From Bifidobacterium pseudocatenulatum DSM 20438 = JCM 1200 = LMG 10505 (GTDB lineage: Bacteria > Actinomycetota > Actinomycetes > Actinomycetales > Bifidobacteriaceae), in the NCBI RefSeq assembly GCF_001025215.1, contig NZ_AP012330.1, positions 1,674,001-1,738,000 on the forward strand: a DNA stretch of 64,000 nucleotides. Reading direction: 5' to 3'. Below, one piece after another: positions 1-8,138 of the stretch. A model generated the notes under the pieces. That model had not been told where the DNA came from. It did not search any database and saw only the letters and a program-made list of their open reading frames with translations. The position numbers and the translations under genes were made by a program. How positions within the stretch are numbered: position 1 is the first letter of the stretch; each line of letters starts with the position of its first letter.

Positions 1-566
1 TAGAAATCGATGGGCGGCTTACGCGTCCAACGCAGTTGAATGCCGTCCATCGCTTCCAAGCTTTGACGCACAATCGCACGCATATTCTCCCAACCACCGA
101 TTTCAGGCGGCAATTTCCATGTGTACTGGGAATAGTGTTCCCACACGTATTTCGGACGATTCTCGAAATAGTCGTGCAACGGATGGCCCTCGCTGAAAGA
201 CTCGGTTTCCAGCACCATGTATAGCTGCAGCAAGCTACGTCGACTCTCATTGTAACGTACCAAAAAACGCAGGTATGCGGGAAACAACATGCCTTCCGGA
301 TCGCTGCCCGGCAATCCGGATTTTGCAAAATCAGCCGGAGTGCCTTCCTGATCATAATTGTCGGTGACTAGCAGCGACAACAACCGTTCCTTATTGCCGA
401 TGTAATGCAGCAGTCCAGGCTGGCTCATGCCGATCGCATCAGCAATGTCTTTCAATGACGTTCCGTAATACCCCTTTTCCCCGATAAGACGGCTCGCCGC
501 AGCGATGATTTCCTTCTTACGTTCCTCAGGTGATTTACGAACACGTTTCTTCCCCTCATTACCCAT
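1..566 (-). CDS. TetR/AcrR-family transcriptional regulator (partial)
   Basis: The reading frame from the ATG at 566 runs open to the left edge, giving about 188 residues without a stop, so the C-terminus is missing. The first 60 residues form a TetR DNA-binding domain: a basic N-terminus, a helix with IIAAASRLIGEKGYYGTSLKDIA, and the recognition segment IGMSQPGLLHYIGNKERLL. TetR proteins are usually dimeric repressors that release DNA on binding a small ligand; the ligand cannot be told from this fragment. The gene lies about 160 bp downstream of the glutamate-cysteine ligase gene on the same strand, but no functional link is evident. The family call is firm; the target is unknown. Confidence 0.85.
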   Translation of the reverse strand, partial: MGNEGKKRVRKSPEERKKEIIAAASRLIGEKGYYGTSLKDIADAIGMSQPGLLHYIGNKERLLSLLVTDNYDQEGTPADFAKSGLPGSDPEGMLFPAYLRFLVRYNESRRSLLQLYMVLETESFSEGHPLHDYFENRPKYVWEHYSQYTWKLPPEIGGWENMRAIVRQSLEAMDGIQLRWTRKPPIDF

Positions 567-723
567 AAGGAACAGTGTACTATCTACCGTTCATTAGACA
601 GGCAAAATCGTATCGGACCGTTGCATTTCCACTCGCCACACAAAAACGAGCCGATCTTCAACAGACCAGCTCGAAATCACATTCAGTCAGCCTCGACCAA
701 CCAAAAATATTCGAAAAGCAATT

Positions 724-1995
724 TTACTTCTGGAACACGTCAGGGTGTTTCGGATCACCAGGTTCGTCGGCGAGGACGCCCTCGAGCCCGAGGAACTCCT
801 GCCAGAATTCCAGCGAATTGCCGTACGGAGCTGCCTGATGGCCGCGCGCCTGCAGGTTCGCCTTCGCCTCGAACACATCCTCCTCGCGGATGCCATCGAA
901 ATACGATTCGAGACGCTCACGGTTCGTCGGATCATAGAACAGCGATCCGATGATTTCCGTCAGTCGTTCCGCGCGCGCTACCGGCAGTGAATCCCAGTGA
1001 CGGAATTCAATGAAGTTCTTCAGACGGACATCGTTGAAATGCGTGGAAATCACATGATTGATTTCGTATGCGTTGAGTTCTCGATCAGGATACACGTCGT
1101 TCGCATTCTCATAGAATGCAGGATGATGCAGATCAGTTCCGGGAGTTTCCAACGCTTCCGGAGTGTGCGTCAGATCAGCGAACATCATCGGCGTGCTCAA
1201 CACGTCGACCGCATAATCTTCCCAACCGAAGCGAGGATCAAACAATCCCGGAATAACGTTCGTGCGCTGCAAATCCAAATAATCCCACATGCGTTGGCGC
1301 AGCAGCGGATACGGATTCTCCTGTCCCTCGAAATACGGGGTGTTACGGAAGAACCATGCGAGAATCGGGCCGACCACCGTACCCAACCGCAGTTTGGAAA
1401 TCGCGTCCTGTTCGGAAACATAGTCGATGCTGACCTGCGTCGAAGCGGAGCAACGCATCATGCACGGACCGAACTGGCCGACGCGCCCCAAATACGCGGT
1501 CATCGCCTTGTAACGGTCCTTCGGATTGACAGGAATGTCGGCATAGCCGGACTTCGGCTGATACCCGTAATTAACCAAGCGGAAGCCGAGATCGTCAAGC
1601 ACAGGATCGACTTCGCGGCGGAACGCACCATAGATCGTGCATAGATCTTCCGGCTTGTGCAGAATGCCCAGCGAGCATTCCAGCTGACCGCCCGGCTCAA
1701 GTGACACGGAAATACCTTCGCGGCCAAGACCAACAAGCCTGCCGTTCTCCCAGTATTCCTTGCTTTCGTCGTAATATGGGCGAATGCGGTTCAGCAACGC
1801 CTCGATACCGTTCTCCTCGTAATAGTTCACGGCGGTATCATCGCTGTTATGCACCGGCAGATGCTCGATTTCCACACCGAAACCACCGGTTCCACGCTCT
1901 TGGCAGCCTGATTCGAAGAATTTGACCAGACTTTCCACATGCTTCGGATTCGGCTCGGTAAGCAGGTGCGCATAAGAAATTCGTGGCGTTGTCAT
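724..1995 (-). CDS. Glutamate-cysteine ligase, GCS2 family
   Basis: The 423-residue product resembles the GCS2 (plant/actinobacterial GshA) family. These enzymes use ATP to join L-glutamate to L-cysteine through the gamma-carboxyl; relatives ligate other amines. Visible signatures are FGVEIEHL near residue 37, a SLEPGGQLECSLG segment about 80 residues later (the substrate-binding PGGQLE region), RCSASTQVSIDY, and a C-terminal EFRHWDSLP. The frame could extend upstream to 2091, but the ATG at 1995 is preceded by AGGAT at a suitable distance and begins the conserved region, so it is preferred. No gshB is visible, so the product may be gamma-glutamylcysteine or another gamma-glutamyl compound rather than glutathione. 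This is an inference from family. Confidence 0.85.
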   Translation of the reverse strand: MTTPRISYAHLLTEPNPKHVESLVKFFESGCQERGTGGFGVEIEHLPVHNSDDTAVNYYEENGIEALLNRIRPYYDESKEYWENGRLVGLGREGISVSLEPGGQLECSLGILHKPEDLCTIYGAFRREVDPVLDDLGFRLVNYGYQPKSGYADIPVNPKDRYKAMTAYLGRVGQFGPCMMRCSASTQVSIDYVSEQDAISKLRLGTVVGPILAWFFRNTPYFEGQENPYPLLRQRMWDYLDLQRTNVIPGLFDPRFGWEDYAVDVLSTPMMFADLTHTPEALETPGTDLHHPAFYENANDVYPDRELNAYEINHVISTHFNDVRLKNFIEFRHWDSLPVARAERLTEIIGSLFYDPTNRERLESYFDGIREEDVFEAKANLQARGHQAAPYGNSLEFWQEFLGLEGVLADEPGDPKHPDVFQK

Positions 1996-2202
1996 GTTGG
2001 CAATCCTATCGAAACTCGTTGATGAGCACGGCGCGATTGCTATACGAAAAACTGATAGCCAACTCTTGCGTATATCGAATCGAATACACATTTTCGGTTA
2101 AAACAGACATGCTCTGCAAAGCCGACCAATAATAATTAACAGCTATTAATAAAGTCAGAAGCAATTACCACTATTCGAAGAATTGTTTGTACATATCGAA
2201 TA

Positions 2203-2242
2203 AAAATACCGACGCTGAAGATGTTGTCAGCGTCGGTATTTT
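2203..2242. terminator. Perfect 16-bp stem-loop, likely bidirectional terminator
   Basis: Positions 2203-2218 pair perfectly with 2227-2242 around an 8-nt loop. The stem has an A-rich foot on one side and TTTT on the other, so it could stop transcription in either direction. It lies about 80 bp downstream of the activase gene (minus strand) and upstream of the ligase gene. The rest of the 1996-2319 gap shows no open gene. Confidence 0.75.
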
Positions 2243-2319
2243 AGTCAATTCCGGTCAGTGCTTATTGATTTATCCGCCTATGATCAGGCAGCTTTTTCGC
2301 TTTGCGCCGTCTCACCCTG

Positions 2320-5300
2320 TTACGCAGCCTTGTGGGCCTTCTTGGCGGCTGCGATCATCAGTTTGATGCGGTTGAGCTGGTTCGCTTCGGATGCGCCAGG
2401 ATCGTAGTCGATGGACACGATGTTGGCTTCCGGATGCAGGCGGCGAATCTTGCCGAACATGCCTCGGCCGGTCACGTGGTTCGGCAGGCAGGCGAACGGC
2501 TGCGCACAAATCACGTTCGGGCAGCCGGATTCGATGAGCTCAAGGATTTCCGCAGTTAGCAGCCAGCCTTCACCAGCCTGCACACCCACGGAAGTGACCT
2601 CGTCGGCCTTCTTCACGAGTTCCGGCATCGGCAGGTCCTGGGAGAACTTGCCGTGTGCCAAATCGATCGCCTTGCGTACAGGAGCGTTGTACAAGTCAAG
2701 CGCCTTGCGCATCAGCGCGTAGCCAAGCTTGTTGCCGCCCATGCCGAGGTAATGCTCGTTCCAGTCGGAAATATACGGGCGGGTGGTCATGAATTCCATG
2801 ATGCCCGGCACCACAGCCTCGCAATTCTGCGATTCGATCACGTCGACCACATGGTTGTTGGCGTCCGGCTGGTACTTGACGAGAATCTCGCCCACCACGC
2901 CGACGCGCACCTTGCGCGGTTCGTCCTTCAACGGCAGTGAGTCGAACGATTTGACGATTTCTTTGACGAGCGTCGAATATGGCAGGTATCCCTTGCCAAT
3001 GAACTTACTTGCCGTCTTCGAGCGACCGTGGTTCTCGAGCGTTTCACGCACGATGGTGTTCCATGTCTTATACAGCTGATTCGCACTGCCCGGCGTCACC
3101 TCGTACGGGCGCACGCGGTACAGACATTTCATCAGCAGGTCGCCGATGATGAGCGCCTTGATGACGCGATGAAGCAATGCCGGCGTCGCTTTGAAGCCCG
3201 GATTGTCTTCAATGCCCTGCGTGGAAATGGCGATCACTGGAATTTGCGGATAACCAGCATCGATCAGCGCCTTGCGAATCAGACCGAAATAGTTTGTGGC
3301 TCGGCACATGCCGCCGGTCTGCGTGATGGCGAGCGCGGTGTGTTCCGGATCGTATTTGCCATCCAGAATCGCGTCCACGAGCTGGCCGATAACCATGATG
3401 GCCGGGTAGCAGGCGTCGTTGTTGACGTATTTGAGGCCGGTTTCCACGTTTTCGCGGCTGGCGTGTTCGAGAATGTCGAACTTGTAGCCGCCGGAGCGGA
3501 TCACGGATTCCACTAGGGAGAAGTGAATCGGGCTCATCTGCGGAGCCACGATGGTGTAGTCCTTCATGTCTTTGCCGAATGGCACGCGGTTGGCGTATTT
3601 CGACATGGTGGCGGAATTGTGTGCGGACTTCTTCGCTTCGCCGACGCCGTTTTCCGCGGCACGCTTGGATGCGGCTTTAACGGCTTCGGTGAGTTTCGGA
3701 TTGGCTTTCATCACGGTGTCAAGCATGACTTGACGGCCCGGAGTCGGCGCCTCAGACCCGGTCTTGCGGAATTCGCCCTGCTTGTTAGGCGCACTGTCTT
3801 GTTTGTTAGGCATGACTGCGGCGATTCCGCGCTGCTTGTTGCGTTCGCGTTCTTCGACGGCTGCCTTGAGCGAGCGCAGTCGGATTTTTGCCGCTCCCAA
3901 GTTGGAGACTTCGTCGATCTTCAGCATGGTGTACACGTCGGCCTTGTCGGCGAGGATTTCGCCCACCTGGTCGGTGGTGATGGCGTCGAGACCGCAGCCG
4001 AAGGAGTTGAGCTGTACGAGTTCAAGTCCCGGATAGGAGGCCACGAAGTTTGCCGCCGAGTACAGGCGTGCGTGGTAGGCCCACTGATTGGTGACTCGCA
4101 ACGGCATTTTGGTGACCTTGCGGTCTTCCACATGACGGAAGCCGTCCGCGTTCTTCTTGCGCGGATCGTCTTCGTCCGCGGCGAGGAAATCACTCAGGTT
4201 GAGCTTCTCCCCCGGCTGCAGTTCGCAGATCGAATCTTCAGACAATACCACCATGCCGAGCGAGCAGATGGTTTCCGGAATGCCATGGTTGACTTCCGGA
4301 TCGATGTGGTACGGGCGGCCTGCGAGCACGATGCCTCGGCAGTCGTGTTCCTTCATGTAGGCGAGTGCCTTGAGGCCTTCCATCTGCACATCGTGCTTGA
4401 AGACTTCGTTTTCGGCATAGGCCGCTTTGACTGCGGTTTCGGCTTCTTCACGGGTCACGTTGGCCCAAGCGAATTCTTCGACGATACGGTCGACCATGAG
4501 TTCATGGTTGGCCATGTTGAAGTATGGGCGCATGTAACGGATGCCCTCTTCGCGCAGTTCCGGCATGTTTGCGCCGATGACCACGGGATAGTTGGCTACT
4601 ACCGGGCAGTTGTAGTGGTTGTCGGTGTTGGGTACCAGGTTCTCTTCGTAGCTGACGCACGGATAGAAGATGGTTTTCACACCCTTGCTCAGCAGCCATT
4701 TGATGTGTCCGTGCACAAGTTTGGCCGGATAGCAGATGTTTTCGGATGCGATGGATTCGATGCCTGTTTCGAACAGTTCATGCGAGCTTCGTCCGGAAAT
4801 CATCACTTTGAAGCCCAGCGAGGTGAGCAGTGTGAACCAGAACGGATAGTTTTCGTACATGTTGAGTACGCGCGGAATGCCGATTTCGCCGCGGGTTGCG
4901 TTTTTGTCGGTGAGTCTGCGGTAAGCGAAGCAACGCTTGTACTTGTAATCGTAGAGGTTCGGGCGATCGGAACGCTTCTTTTTCGCGTCTCCGCCTCGTT
5001 CGCAGCGGTTGCCGGTCACGTAGCGGGATCCGTCTTGGAAGGTGGTGATGGTGAGCTTGCAGTGGTTTTGGCACAGTTTGCACACGTCTCGTTCGGAGGT
5101 CATCGACAGGTTGTCGAGTTCTTCGCCGCTCAAAATGTTCGATGCGGTATGGCATACGCCTGCGATCACCGCCTCTTTGGTGTCGGTGGTATCGACGTCT
5201 TCGTCTTCCGCTTCGTCGGCATAGTGCATGCGTGCGGTCAGTGCGGCACCGTATGCGCCCATGAGTCCTGCGATGTTCGGTCGGGTCACTTCACGGTCTG

Positions 5301-6204
5301 TGAGCAGTTCGAATGCGCGAAGCACGGCGTCGTTGAGGAACGTGCCGCCCTGCACTACCACGGTGTCGCCAAGTTCGCCGGAATCACGCAGCTTGATTAC
5401 CTTGTAGAGGGCGTTGCGCACTACGGAATAGCACAGGCCTGCGGCGATGTCTTCGATGGACGCGCCTTCCTTTTGCGCCTGCTTCACGGACGAGTTCATG
5501 AACACGGTGCATCGGGAGCCCAAATCGACCGGATGGGTGGAGTTGAGCGCCGCTTGGGTGAATTCCTGAATGGTCAGACCCATGGAAATGGCGAACGTTT
5601 GCAGGAACGATCCGCAGCCGGACGAGCATGCTTCGTTCACTGCGATGGAGTCGATCACGCCATCGTTGATGGCGAGATATTTCATGTCTTGGCCGCCGAT
5701 ATCGATGACGGCGGTAACGCCCGGGCTGACCATTTCGGCACCGCGATAGTGAGCCATGGTTTCCACTACGCCTTCGTCGAGGTGCAGGCCGGTGGTGATG
5801 AGGCCTTCGCCGTAGCCGGTCGCACAGGATCGTGCGATCCATGCGCCTTCAGGTAGTTCGGCTTGGATTTTTTTGACGATTTGCACTGCTGCCGTCAGCG
5901 GGCTGCCTTCGTTGGTCGCATAAGAGGACCATACGATTTCTCGATCGTCGTTCACCAACGTCGCTTTGATGGTGGTGGAACCGGCGTCTATGCCCAGGAA
6001 GTGCGGTCCTTGGGCTCCTTCGAGCGTGCCTTGATGGATATGCTCGCGATGATGCCGTTCGTTGAATGCGGTGCGATCCGCCTCGGTAGCGAACAGCGGA
6101 GGCATGGTCGGAGTGTTGGACGGCAGGTTTTCCAGTTCGTCCAGTCGTGCCAGAAGGTCGGCGCAGGTTCGTGCTTCGTAATGCTTAGTCAAGGTCGTCA
6201 CCAT
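2320..6204 (-). CDS. Large acyl-CoA dehydratase activase-related protein (BadF/BcrA ATPase + DUF2229/HgdB-like)
   Basis: The product is about 1,294 residues. Near residues 85-340 it carries an ASKHA ATPase of the 2-hydroxyglutaryl-CoA dehydratase activase type: GIDAGSTTIKAT (phosphate 1), IDIGGQDMKYL, and the cysteine-bearing ACSSGCGSF that in known activases supplies [4Fe-4S] ligands. A Cys-rich patch (CKLCQNHCKLT) follows, then a DUF2229-like region (IPRVLNMYENYPFWFTLL, ENICYPAKLVHGH) and a C-terminal HgdB/FldB-like part with further conserved cysteines (NDACYPA, CAQPFACLPNHV). Family members reduce or activate radical dehydratases, but this very long form has no established substrate. The chosen ATG overlaps the upstream activase gene by 20 nt; a GTG three bases later is an alternative. 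The upstream extension to 6264 is unlikely to be used. Confidence 0.85.
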   Translation of the reverse strand: MVTTLTKHYEARTCADLLARLDELENLPSNTPTMPPLFATEADRTAFNERHHREHIHQGTLEGAQGPHFLGIDAGSTTIKATLVNDDREIVWSSYATNEGSPLTAAVQIVKKIQAELPEGAWIARSCATGYGEGLITTGLHLDEGVVETMAHYRGAEMVSPGVTAVIDIGGQDMKYLAINDGVIDSIAVNEACSSGCGSFLQTFAISMGLTIQEFTQAALNSTHPVDLGSRCTVFMNSSVKQAQKEGASIEDIAAGLCYSVVRNALYKVIKLRDSGELGDTVVVQGGTFLNDAVLRAFELLTDREVTRPNIAGLMGAYGAALTARMHYADEAEDEDVDTTDTKEAVIAGVCHTASNILSGEELDNLSMTSERDVCKLCQNHCKLTITTFQDGSRYVTGNRCERGGDAKKKRSDRPNLYDYKYKRCFAYRRLTDKNATRGEIGIPRVLNMYENYPFWFTLLTSLGFKVMISGRSSHELFETGIESIASENICYPAKLVHGHIKWLLSKGVKTIFYPCVSYEENLVPNTDNHYNCPVVANYPVVIGANMPELREEGIRYMRPYFNMANHELMVDRIVEEFAWANVTREEAETAVKAAYAENEVFKHDVQMEGLKALAYMKEHDCRGIVLAGRPYHIDPEVNHGIPETICSLGMVVLSEDSICELQPGEKLNLSDFLAADEDDPRKKNADGFRHVEDRKVTKMPLRVTNQWAYHARLYSAANFVASYPGLELVQLNSFGCGLDAITTDQVGEILADKADVYTMLKIDEVSNLGAAKIRLRSLKAAVEERERNKQRGIAAVMPNKQDSAPNKQGEFRKTGSEAPTPGRQVMLDTVMKANPKLTEAVKAASKRAAENGVGEAKKSAHNSATMSKYANRVPFGKDMKDYTIVAPQMSPIHFSLVESVIRSGGYKFDILEHASRENVETGLKYVNNDACYPAIMVIGQLVDAILDGKYDPEHTALAITQTGGMCRATNYFGLIRKALIDAGYPQIPVIAISTQGIEDNPGFKATPALLHRVIKALIIGDLLMKCLYRVRPYEVTPGSANQLYKTWNTIVRETLENHGRSKTASKFIGKGYLPYSTLVKEIVKSFDSLPLKDEPRKVRVGVVGEILVKYQPDANNHVVDVIESQNCEAVVPGIMEFMTTRPYISDWNEHYLGMGGNKLGYALMRKALDLYNAPVRKAIDLAHGKFSQDLPMPELVKKADEVTSVGVQAGEGWLLTAEILELIESGCPNVICAQPFACLPNHVTGRGMFGKIRRLHPEANIVSIDYDPGASEANQLNRIKLMIAAAKKAHKAA

Positions 6205-7042
6205 CCTGATCGGCCTGCAATGCGGCACCGTATGCCACATACAGGTGAGCGTCGGTCGGAACAATGAATTCGTCCACTTTGCCGTCGAGCGCCCGCTTGA
6301 ACGCGGCTCTCAGTTCGGACATGAAGAACAACGGACCACCCAGGAAGATCACGGTTCCGTGAATCGGGCGTCCGGAGGCAAGGCCTGCAATGGTCTGCGT
6401 GGCCACTGCGGTGAAGATCGATGCAGCCAGATCCGGCTTGGCCGCACCATCGTTGATAAGCGGCTGCAAATCGGTTTTGGCGAACACGCCGCAACGTGAT
6501 GCGATCGGATATAGGGTTTCGTATTGCGTGGCCATTTCGTTCAGGCCAGCGGCGTCGGTGTCGAGCAGTGTTGCCATCTGGTCGATGAATGCGCCGGTAC
6601 CGCCTGCGCAGGAACCGTTCATACGCTGTTCCGGAGTCGGCTTGAGATACGTGATTTTCGCATCCTCGCCACCAAGTTCGATGATCACGTCGGCCTGCGG
6701 ATATTCCTTGTCGATGGCTTCGGTTTCGGCGATGACTTCCTGAACGAAGGGCACGTCGAGGCTGTCTGCGAGGGCAAGACCGCCTGAACCGGTGATGGCC
6801 AGGCGAATCGGCTCGTCACCTCGGCCAAGCTTTTCCAGCTCCTGGTGGATGTCGGCCAATAGTCCGGCCACGGTGGCGCGCACGTTCGCGTGGTGACGCC
6901 GATAATCGGAGAACAGCGCGTCCATGAGCGCGTCGGACTGATCGAGCACCACCGCCTTCACAGTAGTGGAACCGATATCAAGACCTACACGCAACGGCTT
7001 TGTGCCGTGCGTTTCGGTCACGGCTTCTGCTGCTTCAACCAT
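6185..7042 (-). CDS. BadF/BadG/BcrA/BcrD-type ATPase (dehydratase activase subunit)
   Basis: This 285-residue protein is a single ASKHA ATPase domain with RVGLDIGSTTVKAVVL at the N-terminus, VIIELGGEDAKITYL, and NGSCAGGTGAFIDQM where the cluster-ligating segment lies. AGAGG motif sits about 8 nt before the ATG. The stop lies 20 nt inside the next gene, which carries a second ATPase domain, so the two are almost certainly translationally coupled. In other bacteria, from general knowledge of the family, two such domains and the DUF2229 part can be fused in one polypeptide; here they are split, with the second gene in the +1 frame. Either the split is natural or it reflects a fusion/fission event. 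Confidence 0.85.
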   Translation of the reverse strand: MVEAAEAVTETHGTKPLRVGLDIGSTTVKAVVLDQSDALMDALFSDYRRHHANVRATVAGLLADIHQELEKLGRGDEPIRLAITGSGGLALADSLDVPFVQEVIAETEAIDKEYPQADVIIELGGEDAKITYLKPTPEQRMNGSCAGGTGAFIDQMATLLDTDAAGLNEMATQYETLYPIASRCGVFAKTDLQPLINDGAAKPDLAASIFTAVATQTIAGLASGRPIHGTVIFLGGPLFFMSELRAAFKRALDGKVDEFIVPTDAHLYVAYGAALQADQDGDDLD

Positions 7043-7290
7043 GTCTCAACCTCTATCGTTCTATCCGCCGGGCTGCATTCCATGGCAGGCATGGAAGCCC
7101 CTGCCCCGGGTTATCCAATCATGTAATCGTAGTCTGTGCCCACGCCTAAGTGCTTTGTAAATGCTCGCAATCAGCATAAAATGCACGACACAGCGCACAA
7201 ATTAGACAACTAATCCAGTCAACGTGCCTAATTATGTATCTGGACGCTCGACGAATGTCGAGATCGCAAACCCTTCCAAGCATTTCCATG

Positions 7291-8004
7291 TCAGGATGCG
7301 CTGCCTTCCCCTGCAGAACGGTCTTTGCCGTATATTTCGGGAATGAATCGTGTTTGATCATGTAGTTTCGGCCAGATCACCACTTGTCCGCTTTCCAGTG
7401 ATTTCGGCACGTCGATGATGCGTTGGTTGCTGCTTCCGCGGAATTGCAGCAGGGAATCATGTAATTCTTTGATATAACGGCCATCCACGAGAATGTCGAT
7501 CAGTTCGAGCAGCTCGCGCTTGTCGGGGCTTTCGCCTTCGCGCATGAGCTCTTCCCACGTGTAGCCGGTCCAGCACCAAATATCTTTGGTATTACCGAAC
7601 CGTTCGCGTATTTTGCGCGCAAGGGGCAACAGCACGCCCGTGTTGAGCAATGGTTCGCCTCCGAGGAAGGTGATGCCTTGCACATACGATTGGCTTAAGT
7701 CATCCATGATTTGCGCTTCGAGCTTGTCGTTGTATTCGTGGCCGGCTTGGAAATCCCAGATTGACGTGTTGTAGCATTCCTCGCAATGGAACGGGCAGCC
7801 GGACACGTACAGCGAGCATCGGATGCCTTCTCCATCGGTCATGAGGAACCGTTTGTAGTCGGCGATCATATTGCGGCTCATGCGGTTGGTCCATTGCCCT
7901 GCTTTGGGATTGTTGGAACGAGTTGTGGGGATGAAAGGTCCGCGATTGGTTTCGTCCGCCGCAAAGTCACGACGTTGAATTGCTGGATTCGCGCTGCTGA
8001 TCAT
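7291..8004 (-). CDS. nrdG: Anaerobic ribonucleotide reductase activating protein NrdG
   Basis: NrdG is a radical SAM enzyme that cleaves S-adenosylmethionine to place the glycyl radical on NrdD. The 237-residue product has the CxxxCxxC cluster motif at Cys70, Cys74 and Cys77 (SGCPFHCEECYN), followed by the ITFLGGEPLL segment (GGE motif) expected of the family. The ATG at 8004 has a clear AAGGGA ribosome site; the GTG 15 bases upstream is not preferred. It lies downstream of nrdD on the same strand, but a strong hairpin sits between them, so nrdG may be expressed partly by read-through or from its own promoter. The first ~45 residues form a longer N-terminal arm than in E. coli NrdG. Confidence 0.95.
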   Translation of the reverse strand: MISSANPAIQRRDFAADETNRGPFIPTTRSNNPKAGQWTNRMSRNMIADYKRFLMTDGEGIRCSLYVSGCPFHCEECYNTSIWDFQAGHEYNDKLEAQIMDDLSQSYVQGITFLGGEPLLNTGVLLPLARKIRERFGNTKDIWCWTGYTWEELMREGESPDKRELLELIDILVDGRYIKELHDSLLQFRGSSNQRIIDVPKSLESGQVVIWPKLHDQTRFIPEIYGKDRSAGEGSAS

Positions 8005-8076
8005 ACGTTGTCCCTTCACGTTTTGCCGTTACGTCGCGTTTTTGCGATTGCTGCTTGCCTCATGATTGTCACAGAA

Positions 8077-8106
8077 TGAAAGAGGGTGGAAACCCACCCT
8101 CTTTCA
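8077..8106. terminator. 13-bp hairpin between nrdD and nrdG
   Basis: Positions 8077-8089 pair perfectly with 8094-8106 around a 4-nt loop, with A- and T-rich flanks. It lies just after the nrdD stop and before the nrdG start. It may terminate or attenuate nrdD transcripts, and so set the ratio of NrdD to NrdG. Confidence 0.75.
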
Positions 8107-8138
8107 TATTTCGTTTATGTTTGCTACCGACGCGGCCC

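Noticed and set aside
3523-5856. A 777-codon plus-strand frame opposite the large activase
   Set aside because: The activase frame shows clear family motifs throughout, while this one is rich in His, Phe and Val with no domain. It is an antisense artefact.
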